From positions 1 through 5,192 of the forward strand of contig CAYGFI010000255.1 in the NCBI GenBank assembly GCA_964349045.1: DNA of 5,192 nucleotides. The letters are read 5' to 3'. Below the pieces are notes generated by a model. That model saw only the letters and a list, made by a program, of their open reading frames with translations, searched no databases and had not been told where the DNA came from. How positions within the stretch are numbered: position 1 is the stretch's first letter; each line of letters begins with the position of its first letter. This document shows, piece by piece, positions 1 to 5,192 of this stretch. The position numbers were made by a program, and so were the translations under genes. This DNA comes from JACJXF01 sp964349045 (GTDB lineage: Bacteria > Bacteroidota > Bacteroidia > Bacteroidales > GCA-2748055).

Positions 1-56
1 AATAATAGAGATAATTTTAGTATTAAAAAGGTCAACGTTATTTAGGCATTGACTAA

Positions 57-98
57 GCTAAACGCAAAACGCTAAACTCTAAAATCTAAACTCTAAAA
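57..98. repeat. Six-copy 7-bp tandem repeat upstream of the sulfatase gene
   Basis: Six contiguous heptamers fill these 42 bp without a gap: GCTAAAC, GCAAAAC, GCTAAAC, TCTAAAA, TCTAAAC, TCTAAAA. The CTAAA core is constant except for one T-to-A change in the second copy, while positions 1 and 7 vary. A truncated copy (ACTAA, 52-56) may precede the array. It ends 46 bp before the sulfatase start codon. The rest of 1-144 is AT-rich. The closest thing to a Bacteroidota -7 box there is TATATTG at 105-111, which lacks one T of TAnnTTTG and is weak. The array could be a neutral simple repeat or could lie within the promoter or leader; the sequence does not decide. Confidence 0.85.
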
Positions 99-144
99 AT
101 ATAATATATTGTCATCTTAATCGGATTAACAAAAAACGGAATTT

Positions 145-1644
145 ATGAATACACACAAGCTGCTAATTGGAGCATCAATACTCGGTTCAACAATCGGAAG
201 CTATGCGCAGACGACATCGGTGAAGTTAAGACCTCTTGAAAAAGATAAAAACGTAAAACCACGAAATGTTATTTTCATACTTTCTGACGATCACCGGTAC
301 GATTTTATTGGCTTTACAGGTAAAGTACACTGGCTTGAAACACCTAATATGGATCGGCTGGCAACTGAGGGGGCTTATTTTAAAAACGCGTTCGTAACTA
401 CTTCGTTATGTTCACCAAGTCGGGCATCCATTCTTACCGGGATGTATTCGCATACCCATACCATAGTTGACAATATGGCTCCCGATCCGGGAAATATGAC
501 TTATTTCCCGCAATATTTGCAAATGGCAGGTTATCAGACCGCTTTCTTCGGAAAATGGCATATGGGTAACGATTCGGATTCCCCTCGTCCGGGATTCAGC
601 CATTGGGAAAGTTTTCGCGGACAAGGAGAATATTACAATCCAACCTTGAATATCGATGGCAAACGCATGGTCTATAAAGATTCCACATATATCACCGATT
701 TACTGACCGAACACACCATTGAGTGGCTTGCACAACGGGATAAGTCAAAGCCGTTTTTTGTTTACCTTTCGCATAAGGCTGTTCATGCGGGATTTCAGCC
801 CGCAAAACGGCATAAAGGTCGATATAAGAATGAAGTTTATACACTTCCGCCCACCTATGATCAGACAAAAACCGGCGCTTACCGCGATTTGAAATGGCCT
901 GAGTGGGTAGCTAACCAGAGAATCAGCTGGCACGGGGTTGATTATATGTACAACTCCAACAGCGATTTAAATACCATGGTTCAGGACTATTGTGAAACTC
1001 TGCTCGCTGTTGATGAAAGTATTGGATCTGTGATGGAATATTTGAAAAAAGAGGGAATTGATGAATCAACCCTGGTAATATATATGGGCGATAATGGTTT
1101 TAGCTGGGGTGAACACGGACTGATCGATAAACGTCATTTCTATGAAGAATCGGTGAAAGTTCCTTTCCTGGTTCGTTGTCCGGAATTGGTAGAAGGAGGT
1201 ACAGTGATTACCCAAATGGTTCAGAATGTGGATATTGCACCTACCTGTCTGGAAATGGCCGGTTTAAAAAAACCGGTTGAAATGCCTGGTTTTTCCATTG
1301 CTCAATTGCTTGAAGGAGATGAAACAAATTGGCGCAACCGCATTTTTTACGAGTATTTCTGGGAGTGGGAATTTCCAATGACACCCACTACATTTGGAAT
1401 AAGAACTGATAAATACAAATACATACGTTACCAGGGAATCTGGGACAGGAATGAGTTTTATGACATCCAAAAAGATCCGGATGAAATGTACAACCTGATC
1501 GATAAGCCCGAACTGCAGACGGTCATTAAAGAACATTTAATAGAACTGAATGAATGGCTTGAAGAAACGGACGGATTAAAAATCCCATTAAAGAAAAATC
1601 CCAATTACAGAAATACGGATTTCAAGCATCAGAACCAATATTGA
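145..1644 (+). CDS. Secreted S1-family sulfatase (formylglycine-dependent, Cys type)
   Basis: This 499-residue protein is a type I sulfatase, which hydrolyses sulfate esters, most likely on a host or algal glycan. A signal peptide spans about residues 1-21 (SYA before Q22). There is no lipobox cysteine, so a periplasmic or secreted soluble enzyme is expected. The activating motif C-S-P-S-R lies at 89-93, with Cys89 the predicted formylglycine site, so a maturase (FGE or anSME) must be encoded elsewhere. Metal ligands are Asp48-Asp49 (SDDH) and Asp316-Asn317 (GDNG). Other active-site residues are Lys137 and His139 (GKWH), His214 (KAVH, where KAPH is usual) and Lys329 (DKR). The sequence around the motif resembles N-acetylglucosamine-6-sulfatase-like members, but the substrate cannot be assigned. 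Length is normal and the C-terminal subdomain is complete. The ATG at 145 directly precedes the signal peptide; no good Shine-Dalgarno is visible. No SusC/SusD pair or glycoside hydrolase is in view. Confidence 0.95.
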   Translation: MNTHKLLIGASILGSTIGSYAQTTSVKLRPLEKDKNVKPRNVIFILSDDHRYDFIGFTGKVHWLETPNMDRLATEGAYFKNAFVTTSLCSPSRASILTGMYSHTHTIVDNMAPDPGNMTYFPQYLQMAGYQTAFFGKWHMGNDSDSPRPGFSHWESFRGQGEYYNPTLNIDGKRMVYKDSTYITDLLTEHTIEWLAQRDKSKPFFVYLSHKAVHAGFQPAKRHKGRYKNEVYTLPPTYDQTKTGAYRDLKWPEWVANQRISWHGVDYMYNSNSDLNTMVQDYCETLLAVDESIGSVMEYLKKEGIDESTLVIYMGDNGFSWGEHGLIDKRHFYEESVKVPFLVRCPELVEGGTVITQMVQNVDIAPTCLEMAGLKKPVEMPGFSIAQLLEGDETNWRNRIFYEYFWEWEFPMTPTTFGIRTDKYKYIRYQGIWDRNEFYDIQKDPDEMYNLIDKPELQTVIKEHLIELNEWLEETDGLKIPLKKNPNYRNTDFKHQNQY

Positions 1645-1657
1645 TTTGAAGCATATC

Positions 1658-3034
1658 TCAGAACCGGATCACTTTCTCGACCTTATTCCTGTGCATCCAA
1701 CTGTTTATAATTTGCCGGATATCTCTGTTATCTGATGAGAGTTTGATGCATTCTTTCATATCATTGATACCCAGGTAGGATTCTGTAATATCCAGGTAAC
1801 CAAATCCTTTATACAAACCATTTTCAATGCAGACAACTGCCCGTTCAGTTGCTGAACGCCCGGAATCAATGATCAGAAGGTTCTCATGGTCGTAACCAAA
1901 ACCGGCAATGAGTTTTTCAACCCTCGCGTTATAGACTGATACCGGTTCTTTTTGAATGCAGGCTCCGTTACATTGTCTGATTTCATGGTGGAAACACGCG
2001 CCATCGGTATCATATAACCCGCATAACTTCTGACATAACCAATGTTTTTGCACCATTGTGGTCATATATGCAACAGCTTCGGATTTGTTTTCAAAACATG
2101 TAAGGGGAAGTTTGTTATCTACTCCGATTTTTTTGATTTTTAACTGAATATATCCATATTCATCTTTCGATTGGTACAGGCCCAGAGGATATGACGTTCT
2201 CCTTTGTTTTCTGTTATAGAATGGTTTATGAGCCTTTATTTCTTGTGATTCTTTAAGTAAGGCAATAAGTTCGCTACCGGTAAGTTCATACGAGATACCT
2301 GCTGTTTTTTCACACATTTCCATTGCTCTCCGGCTATTGCGGTTGCCAAAGTGATCAAGTATTCTCCTGTGAATATTCTTACTTTTCCCTATGTAAATGA
2401 GGTTCCCCTCTGAATCATGAAAGTAATATACGCCGGCCTCTTCAGGAATTTTGTCAATATCCTCAGGTTTGAGAAACTCATTCAGGTTTCGTAACCTTCC
2501 GGTCGGTAGATTCACTAATGGCAATTCCTGTCCGGTCTCTACTGATTTCTGCATCAGAAGTTCAAAAAGTTTTACAGTGGCAAAAGCATCACCAGATGCA
2601 CGGTGCCGGCCATTTATACTGATACTCATGTTTTCACAGATCTTTCCCAGAGAGTATGAACGGTATCCGGGAATAATTTTCCGGCTGAGTTTCACTGTGC
2701 AAAGGGTTTTCCGGTTAAAATCGTAACCGAGTTGTTTAAACTCGTTTTTAATAAAACTATAATCGAAATTCACATTGTGTCCAACCACAATTTTGCCATC
2801 GGTTAATTCCACGATTTTTTTAGCAACCTCATAGAATCGGGGTGCATTTTCGACCATTTCATTACTGATCCCCGTTAGATTAGTGATGAAGTAGGGGATA
2901 TTGACCTCCGGATTAATAAGGGTTGCAAACTCATCAACGACTTTGCTGCCGTCATGAATAAAAATGGCAATTTCAGTAATCCTGCTGTTTTTCGGACTGC
3001 CGCCCGTGGTTTCTATGTCTAAGATGGCATACAT
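1658..3034 (-). CDS. DEDDh exonuclease fused to GIY-YIG (UvrC/Cho-like) nuclease
   Basis: This 458-residue protein joins two nuclease modules. Residues 1-165 form a DnaQ-like 3'-5' exonuclease of the DEDDh class: Asp6 and Glu8 (DIET), Asp91 (NFD), His144 and Asp149 (HRASGD). Residues about 196-280 are a GIY-YIG domain like the UvrC N-terminus: GVY at 201-203, YIG at 214-216, Arg223/Arg224, catalytic Glu255 and Asn274. A UvrC-like cysteine region follows (Cys334, Cys338, Cys347, Cys355, Cys359); the last three keep the C-x7-C-x3-C spacing of the UvrC cluster region. The UvrC C-terminal RNase H-like nuclease and HhH repeats are absent, as in E. coli Cho; residues 380-458 are an extension I do not recognise. 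The same architecture is known in Bacteroidota and actinobacteria (for example M. tuberculosis Rv2191). A DNA-repair incision or processing role is inferred. The ATG abuts the DUF4268 stop codon (TAAATG), implying translational coupling. All catalytic residues are present. Confidence 0.92.
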   Translation of the reverse strand: MYAILDIETTGGSPKNSRITEIAIFIHDGSKVVDEFATLINPEVNIPYFITNLTGISNEMVENAPRFYEVAKKIVELTDGKIVVGHNVNFDYSFIKNEFKQLGYDFNRKTLCTVKLSRKIIPGYRSYSLGKICENMSISINGRHRASGDAFATVKLFELLMQKSVETGQELPLVNLPTGRLRNLNEFLKPEDIDKIPEEAGVYYFHDSEGNLIYIGKSKNIHRRILDHFGNRNSRRAMEMCEKTAGISYELTGSELIALLKESQEIKAHKPFYNRKQRRTSYPLGLYQSKDEYGYIQLKIKKIGVDNKLPLTCFENKSEAVAYMTTMVQKHWLCQKLCGLYDTDGACFHHEIRQCNGACIQKEPVSVYNARVEKLIAGFGYDHENLLIIDSGRSATERAVVCIENGLYKGFGYLDITESYLGINDMKECIKLSSDNRDIRQIINSWMHRNKVEKVIRF

Positions 3035-3508
3035 TTATTCTTCGTCGGCTTCGCTGTATTTCAGATAATCCTTATATTCCTCAAACAGTTTTTCTATAAT
3101 GACCATGTTTTTATAAAAAAAGTCAATAACTCCAGGCCAGTCTTCTTTCCTATAAATGCTCACATCCGGCAATTCAAGGTAAGCACGGCTAATTGATTTT
3201 CCTGAAGGGAGAGTATGATCCAATTCCCATATAAGACATTGTTTAAGAGCTGTTTCCAGTTCAGTTTTAAGTCGCTCAAGTTTTCCGAAAACATCAATCC
3301 GCTTGTCAAGATTGCGTGTTTCCACATCAAATCCAACAATGGCTCTATGTTCATCAAAATCAAATTTAAGTTTCAATTGTTTGATTCCGGTATTATTCAT
3401 GATCCATTTGACAGGTTTTCGCGATCTTTTCTTCTTCTTTACAGAATAGGCATCAAATTCAGTCCAAAACTGCAGTCTCATTTGTTTTACTTCTTCTTTT
3501 GTTAGCAT
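3035..3508 (-). CDS. DUF4268 family protein
   Basis: The 157-residue product matches my recollection of the short DUF4268 proteins common in Bacteroidota. The family-like features are an N-terminal LTKEE...FWTEF (2-18), KWIMNNTGIK (34-43), a central GFDVETR segment (59-65), SGKSISRAYLELPDVSIY (102-119) and KEDWP (121-125) with an aromatic and acidic C-terminus. There is no signal peptide or membrane segment, so it should be cytoplasmic. Residues 24-34 form a strongly basic patch (KKKK-R-S-RK-P-V-K) that could contact nucleic acid, though that is only inference. The molecular function is unknown. No clear PD-(D/E)XK or other catalytic signature could be identified by eye. It begins 5 bp after the methyltransferase stop, and its TAA is followed at once by the nuclease ATG, so it is co-transcribed with both and probably translationally coupled to the nuclease. 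Confidence 0.85.
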   Translation of the reverse strand: MLTKEEVKQMRLQFWTEFDAYSVKKKKRSRKPVKWIMNNTGIKQLKLKFDFDEHRAIVGFDVETRNLDKRIDVFGKLERLKTELETALKQCLIWELDHTLPSGKSISRAYLELPDVSIYRKEDWPGVIDFFYKNMVIIEKLFEEYKDYLKYSEADEE

Positions 3509-3513
3509 TAAGC

Positions 3514-4488
3514 TTATTTTTTTCTGTATATACCAAATAGATTATCAGACTGATTGGTTAATAGAAATTCATCTTCCAATTTCATAAGTTCATCAAGGAG
3601 AAGCATTGCTTTAGGATCCTCATCTACAAAATGATATGATATATCCTTCAAAACCAGCATCAGAATATTGCCTCCGGGATATTTCTCTTCAAGAGTAACA
3701 AAACCTTTTCTAAGTGCAGGAATAATGCTTTCAGAATCAACAGCTTCTGAAGGATCAGAGAAAATCATCCGAAGTGTACCCGGTCCACTTATTTTGTTTT
3801 TTAATAATGATGATTTGAAACGCCTTTTGTATTTCTCAGGGAAATGGTTTTTAAGTAAATCGTTAACAATACCTAATTGGCTTTTTGACCATTGCAGACG
3901 GTTTGGACCTACATATTCATTAATCACAATGATACCATCATCCTTCAAAGATTTTGATATTCGGCTAATCAACAAATTTTCAACGTTTTTAAAGTGATGC
4001 AGGGAAGAATTGAACATTACTATATCGTAAAAATTTTCCGGAAAATTCATTTCATTCACATCACCCTTTATAAATTGCATTTGAGAAAAATTCTTTTCAC
4101 CGGCAATTTTTCTGGCAGTGATTAAAGGTTTATCAGCAAGATCAATGCAGGTAATCTCTTTAAAAACGGGATAGGCGGCAAACCTTAGTTCATTGCTGCA
4201 TACGCCACAACCGGGAGAAAGCATCTTTAAGTTTTTTTTGTCTTTCAGGTATTTTTCATATACATAATCAACATAAGAAACATCGGGATTACCGCTGATA
4301 ATTTTATTCCAGCGGTTTCGGACAACGGGAATATTCCACCAGTTGGAGGTTTGCATTTCATCGTAATTAAAGCTCGAACAGGTCCTTGCAAGCTTATTAA
4401 AGGTTAATTTGGACCTGAGAAATCCAATCCCCTTGAGGTTAAGACGATAATAGATGTCAATAATATCATCAGTCGTGATAAGTCTCAT
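3514..4488 (-). CDS. Class I SAM-dependent methyltransferase, substrate unknown
   Basis: From the ATG at 4488 the product is 324 residues. Numbering below is from that ATG. A Rossmann-type SAM-binding core spans about residues 85-195: motif I is LSPGCG (90-95), the acidic end of strand 2 is Asp116 (CIDLAD), GDV (142-144) corresponds to motif III, and the motif IV region reads YDIVMFNSSLHHF (154-166), followed by LKDDGIIVINEYVGP after strand 5. The S-S-L-H-H-F form resembles Methyltransf_11/25-type enzymes on small molecules, lipids or sugars rather than N6-adenine or release-factor methylases, which carry (D/N)PP(Y/F). About 80 N-terminal residues (with WWNIPVVRNRW near 50-60) and about 120 C-terminal residues surround the core and may bind substrate. 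An in-frame TTG at 4494 would add two residues, but the ATG is the more likely start. The gene lies 32 bp after arfB and 5 bp before the DUF4268 gene. No Shine-Dalgarno lies close to the ATG. Confidence 0.85.
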   Translation of the reverse strand: MRLITTDDIIDIYYRLNLKGIGFLRSKLTFNKLARTCSSFNYDEMQTSNWWNIPVVRNRWNKIISGNPDVSYVDYVYEKYLKDKKNLKMLSPGCGVCSNELRFAAYPVFKEITCIDLADKPLITARKIAGEKNFSQMQFIKGDVNEMNFPENFYDIVMFNSSLHHFKNVENLLISRISKSLKDDGIIVINEYVGPNRLQWSKSQLGIVNDLLKNHFPEKYKRRFKSSLLKNKISGPGTLRMIFSDPSEAVDSESIIPALRKGFVTLEEKYPGGNILMLVLKDISYHFVDEDPKAMLLLDELMKLEDEFLLTNQSDNLFGIYRKK

Positions 4489-4520
4489 TTTCAAAAATTT
4501 ACAAATTCATCCTTTAACCT

Positions 4521-4937
4521 TTAAACCTCTGTGTTTCGCCTGTTTTGTTTCTTTTCAGAAATCATGCGTTTACTCTCCAGACGCTTCTCGCGTGATGCCT
4601 TCGTTGGTGATGTAGGTTTACGGTTTTTCGGGGGAGTAAGAGCTTTGGTTAACAATAAATAAAATTTTTCTCTTACCTTTTCCCGGTTCCTTAATTGCGA
4701 TCGTTGCGACTGAGAAATAAGAATCAGTTCTCCATCCTTATTAATTTTATTTAATAACTTTTTGAGAATCAATTCCTTTTCAGAGTAACTGAGGGATTCA
4801 GAGGTCAATATATTAAACCTGAGTTCAACCCGGGTATTTACTTTATTTACGTTTTGTCCACCGGGTCCGCTACTTCGCGAATAAGAAAACATGATTTCCC
4901 TGTCAAAATCCCTCAGTTGCAAGTCTTCGGTTGTCAT
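4521..4937 (-). CDS. arfB: Alternative ribosome-rescue factor ArfB (GGQ peptidyl-tRNA hydrolase)
   Basis: This 138-residue protein is the codon-independent release factor ArfB (YaeJ/ICT1 family), which hydrolyses peptidyl-tRNA on ribosomes stalled without a stop codon. The catalytic loop is S-S-G-P-G-G-Q-N-V-N-K (22-32), with the GGQ at 26-28. There is no codon-recognition domain like that of RF1/RF2. From about residue 103 the tail is rich in Lys and Arg and probably unstructured. That matches the ArfB tail that occupies the empty mRNA channel. Total length is close to E. coli ArfB (140). The ATG at 4937 is preceded by AGGA (4947-4950 on the complement) with 9 bp spacing, a fair Shine-Dalgarno for this phylum. 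It appears to be the first gene of the minus-strand block. The confusable alternative, full-length RF1/RF2 or RF-H, is excluded by size. Confidence 0.93.
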   Translation of the reverse strand: MTTEDLQLRDFDREIMFSYSRSSGPGGQNVNKVNTRVELRFNILTSESLSYSEKELILKKLLNKINKDGELILISQSQRSQLRNREKVREKFYLLLTKALTPPKNRKPTSPTKASREKRLESKRMISEKKQNRRNTEV

Positions 4938-4965
4938 TCTATAATTTCCTGAATTGATTCATTTT

Positions 4966-4973
4966 CAAATTTA
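4966..4973 (-). promoter_or_regulatory. Candidate Bacteroidota -7 promoter box before arfB
   Basis: On the minus strand this reads TAAATTTG, an exact match to the Bacteroidota -7 consensus TAnnTTTG. It lies 28 bp upstream of the arfB ATG, which would give a leader of roughly 20-25 nt. No TTG element occurs at the expected distance of about 19 bp upstream; the nearest (4984-4986) is only 10 bp away. Such boxes are not rare in AT-rich DNA. The position ahead of a block of four closely spaced genes is the main support. Confidence 0.4.
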
Positions 4974-5013
4974 TCAAAAAAAGCAAGAATGTGAGGAGTT
5001 TTAAAAGAGGAAC

Positions 5014-5074
5014 ATTGAATTCAATTAAAGTAACAGATCAATTAAGATTATTTATCAAATTACTGGCATCTGTT
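5014..5074. other. Palindrome and inverted repeat in the gap upstream of arfB
   Basis: The 150-bp gap between the partial gene and arfB holds two symmetrical elements. ATTGAATTCAAT (5014-5025) is a perfect 12-bp palindrome. AACAGAT (5032-5038) is repeated inverted as ATCTGTT (5068-5074) across a 29-bp AT-rich spacer. Neither looks like an intrinsic terminator: the long-loop repeat has no adjacent T-tract and the palindrome has no loop. They could be an operator or chance. Nothing else is recognisable in the gap apart from the -7 box. Confidence 0.3.
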
Positions 5075-5087
5075 CAACGTTTCACTA

Positions 5088-5192
5088 TTAATTCTTATCC
5101 TTTTTAAGAGGCACAATAACGATTTCCATCTGACAAAACGGACAATAATAAATTTCACATCCTGTGCATGCGAAGCAATTTCCGCACGATTT
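5088..5192 (-). CDS. C-terminal fragment of a cysteine-rich, probably metal-binding protein
   Basis: An open frame enters from the right edge and ends at TAA (5090-5088). It gives 34 residues with no start in the window; the N-terminus lies outside. The visible part is SCGNCFACTGC-EIYYCPFC followed by a hydrophobic strand (MEIVIVPL) and a KKDKN tail. Cysteines at visible positions 3, 6, 9, 12, 17 and 20 give C-x2-C-x2-C-x2-C-x4-C-x2-C, typical of zinc ribbons or knuckles, less likely an iron-sulfur site because the third spacing is not ferredoxin-like. The stop is followed in frame by TAG and TGA. It lies on the same strand as arfB, about 150 bp upstream, so it is probably a separate transcription unit. 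I do not recognise the family. Confidence 0.6.
   Translation of the reverse strand, partial: KSCGNCFACTGCEIYYCPFCQMEIVIVPLKKDKN

Noticed and set aside
57..98. Telomere-like array (plant CCCTAAA heptamer)
   Set aside because: The units are GCTAAAC/TCTAAAC, degenerate and only six copies, inside a bacterial gene context.
1259..1276. Perfect 7-bp hairpin CCGGTTT-AAAA-AAACCGG as a possible terminator or regulatory RNA
   Set aside because: It lies inside the sulfatase coding sequence, encodes the ordinary AGLKKP stretch, and has no T-tract after it.
2451..2726. Plus-strand open frame inside the nuclease gene, and similar open frames at 412-624, 745-933, 1264-1536, 3160-3363, 3215-3505 and 3668-3997
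   Set aside because: Each lies fully inside a well-supported gene in another frame or on the other strand, and none shows a recognisable domain.
1658..3508. Restriction-modification or anti-phage defence island formed by methyltransferase, DUF4268 and nuclease
   Set aside because: The methyltransferase lacks DNA-methylase motifs, and the nuclease resembles the UvrC/Cho repair type. No helicase, specificity subunit or mobile-element gene is present.
3514..4488. Methyltransferase as a PrmC-like enzyme modifying the GGQ of the adjacent ArfB
   Set aside because: PrmC-type enzymes carry NPPY in motif IV; here the region reads FNSSLHHF, which fits small-molecule or lipid methyltransferases.
4489..4494. 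TTG start for the methyltransferase at 4494
   Set aside because: It adds only two residues, has no better ribosome-binding site, and an ATG follows at 4488.

Overview
The window looks like a piece of a Bacteroidota chromosome. The reasons are an AT-rich composition, poor Shine-Dalgarno sequences, a TAnnTTTG-type promoter box, a secreted S1-type sulfatase, a DUF4268 protein of the short Bacteroidota type, and an exonuclease/GIY-YIG fusion. The genus cannot be fixed from the sequence alone.

Layout: Positions 1-144 are a leader region carrying six tandem copies of a 7-bp unit (57-98). A secreted formylglycine-type sulfatase (145-1644, plus strand) follows and converges on a minus-strand block with a gap of only 13 bp. 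Read in its own direction, that block is arfB (4937-4521), a class I SAM-dependent methyltransferase (4488-3514), a DUF4268 protein (3508-3035) and a DEDDh exonuclease fused to a GIY-YIG/UvrC-like nuclease (3034-1658). Gaps within it are 32, 5 and 0 bp, so it is very probably one transcript. A TAnnTTTG box lies just before arfB. Upstream, after about 150 bp of non-coding DNA, is the C-terminal end of another minus-strand gene that leaves the window (5192-5088) and encodes a six-cysteine, probably metal-binding, tail.

How the genes fit together: the sulfatase is a carbohydrate-scavenging enzyme and has no visible partner here. The minus-strand block combines stalled-ribosome rescue (ArfB), a methyltransferase of unknown substrate, a family of unknown function, and a nuclease resembling a UvrC/Cho-type repair incision enzyme joined to a proofreading-type exonuclease. 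The tightest link is DUF4268 to the nuclease, where the stop and start codons abut (TAAATG). I see no CRISPR array, tRNA, rRNA, insertion sequence or phage gene. No clearly novel system is evident. The items most worth a second look are the heptamer array, the DUF4268-nuclease pair and the cysteine-rich tail at the right edge.
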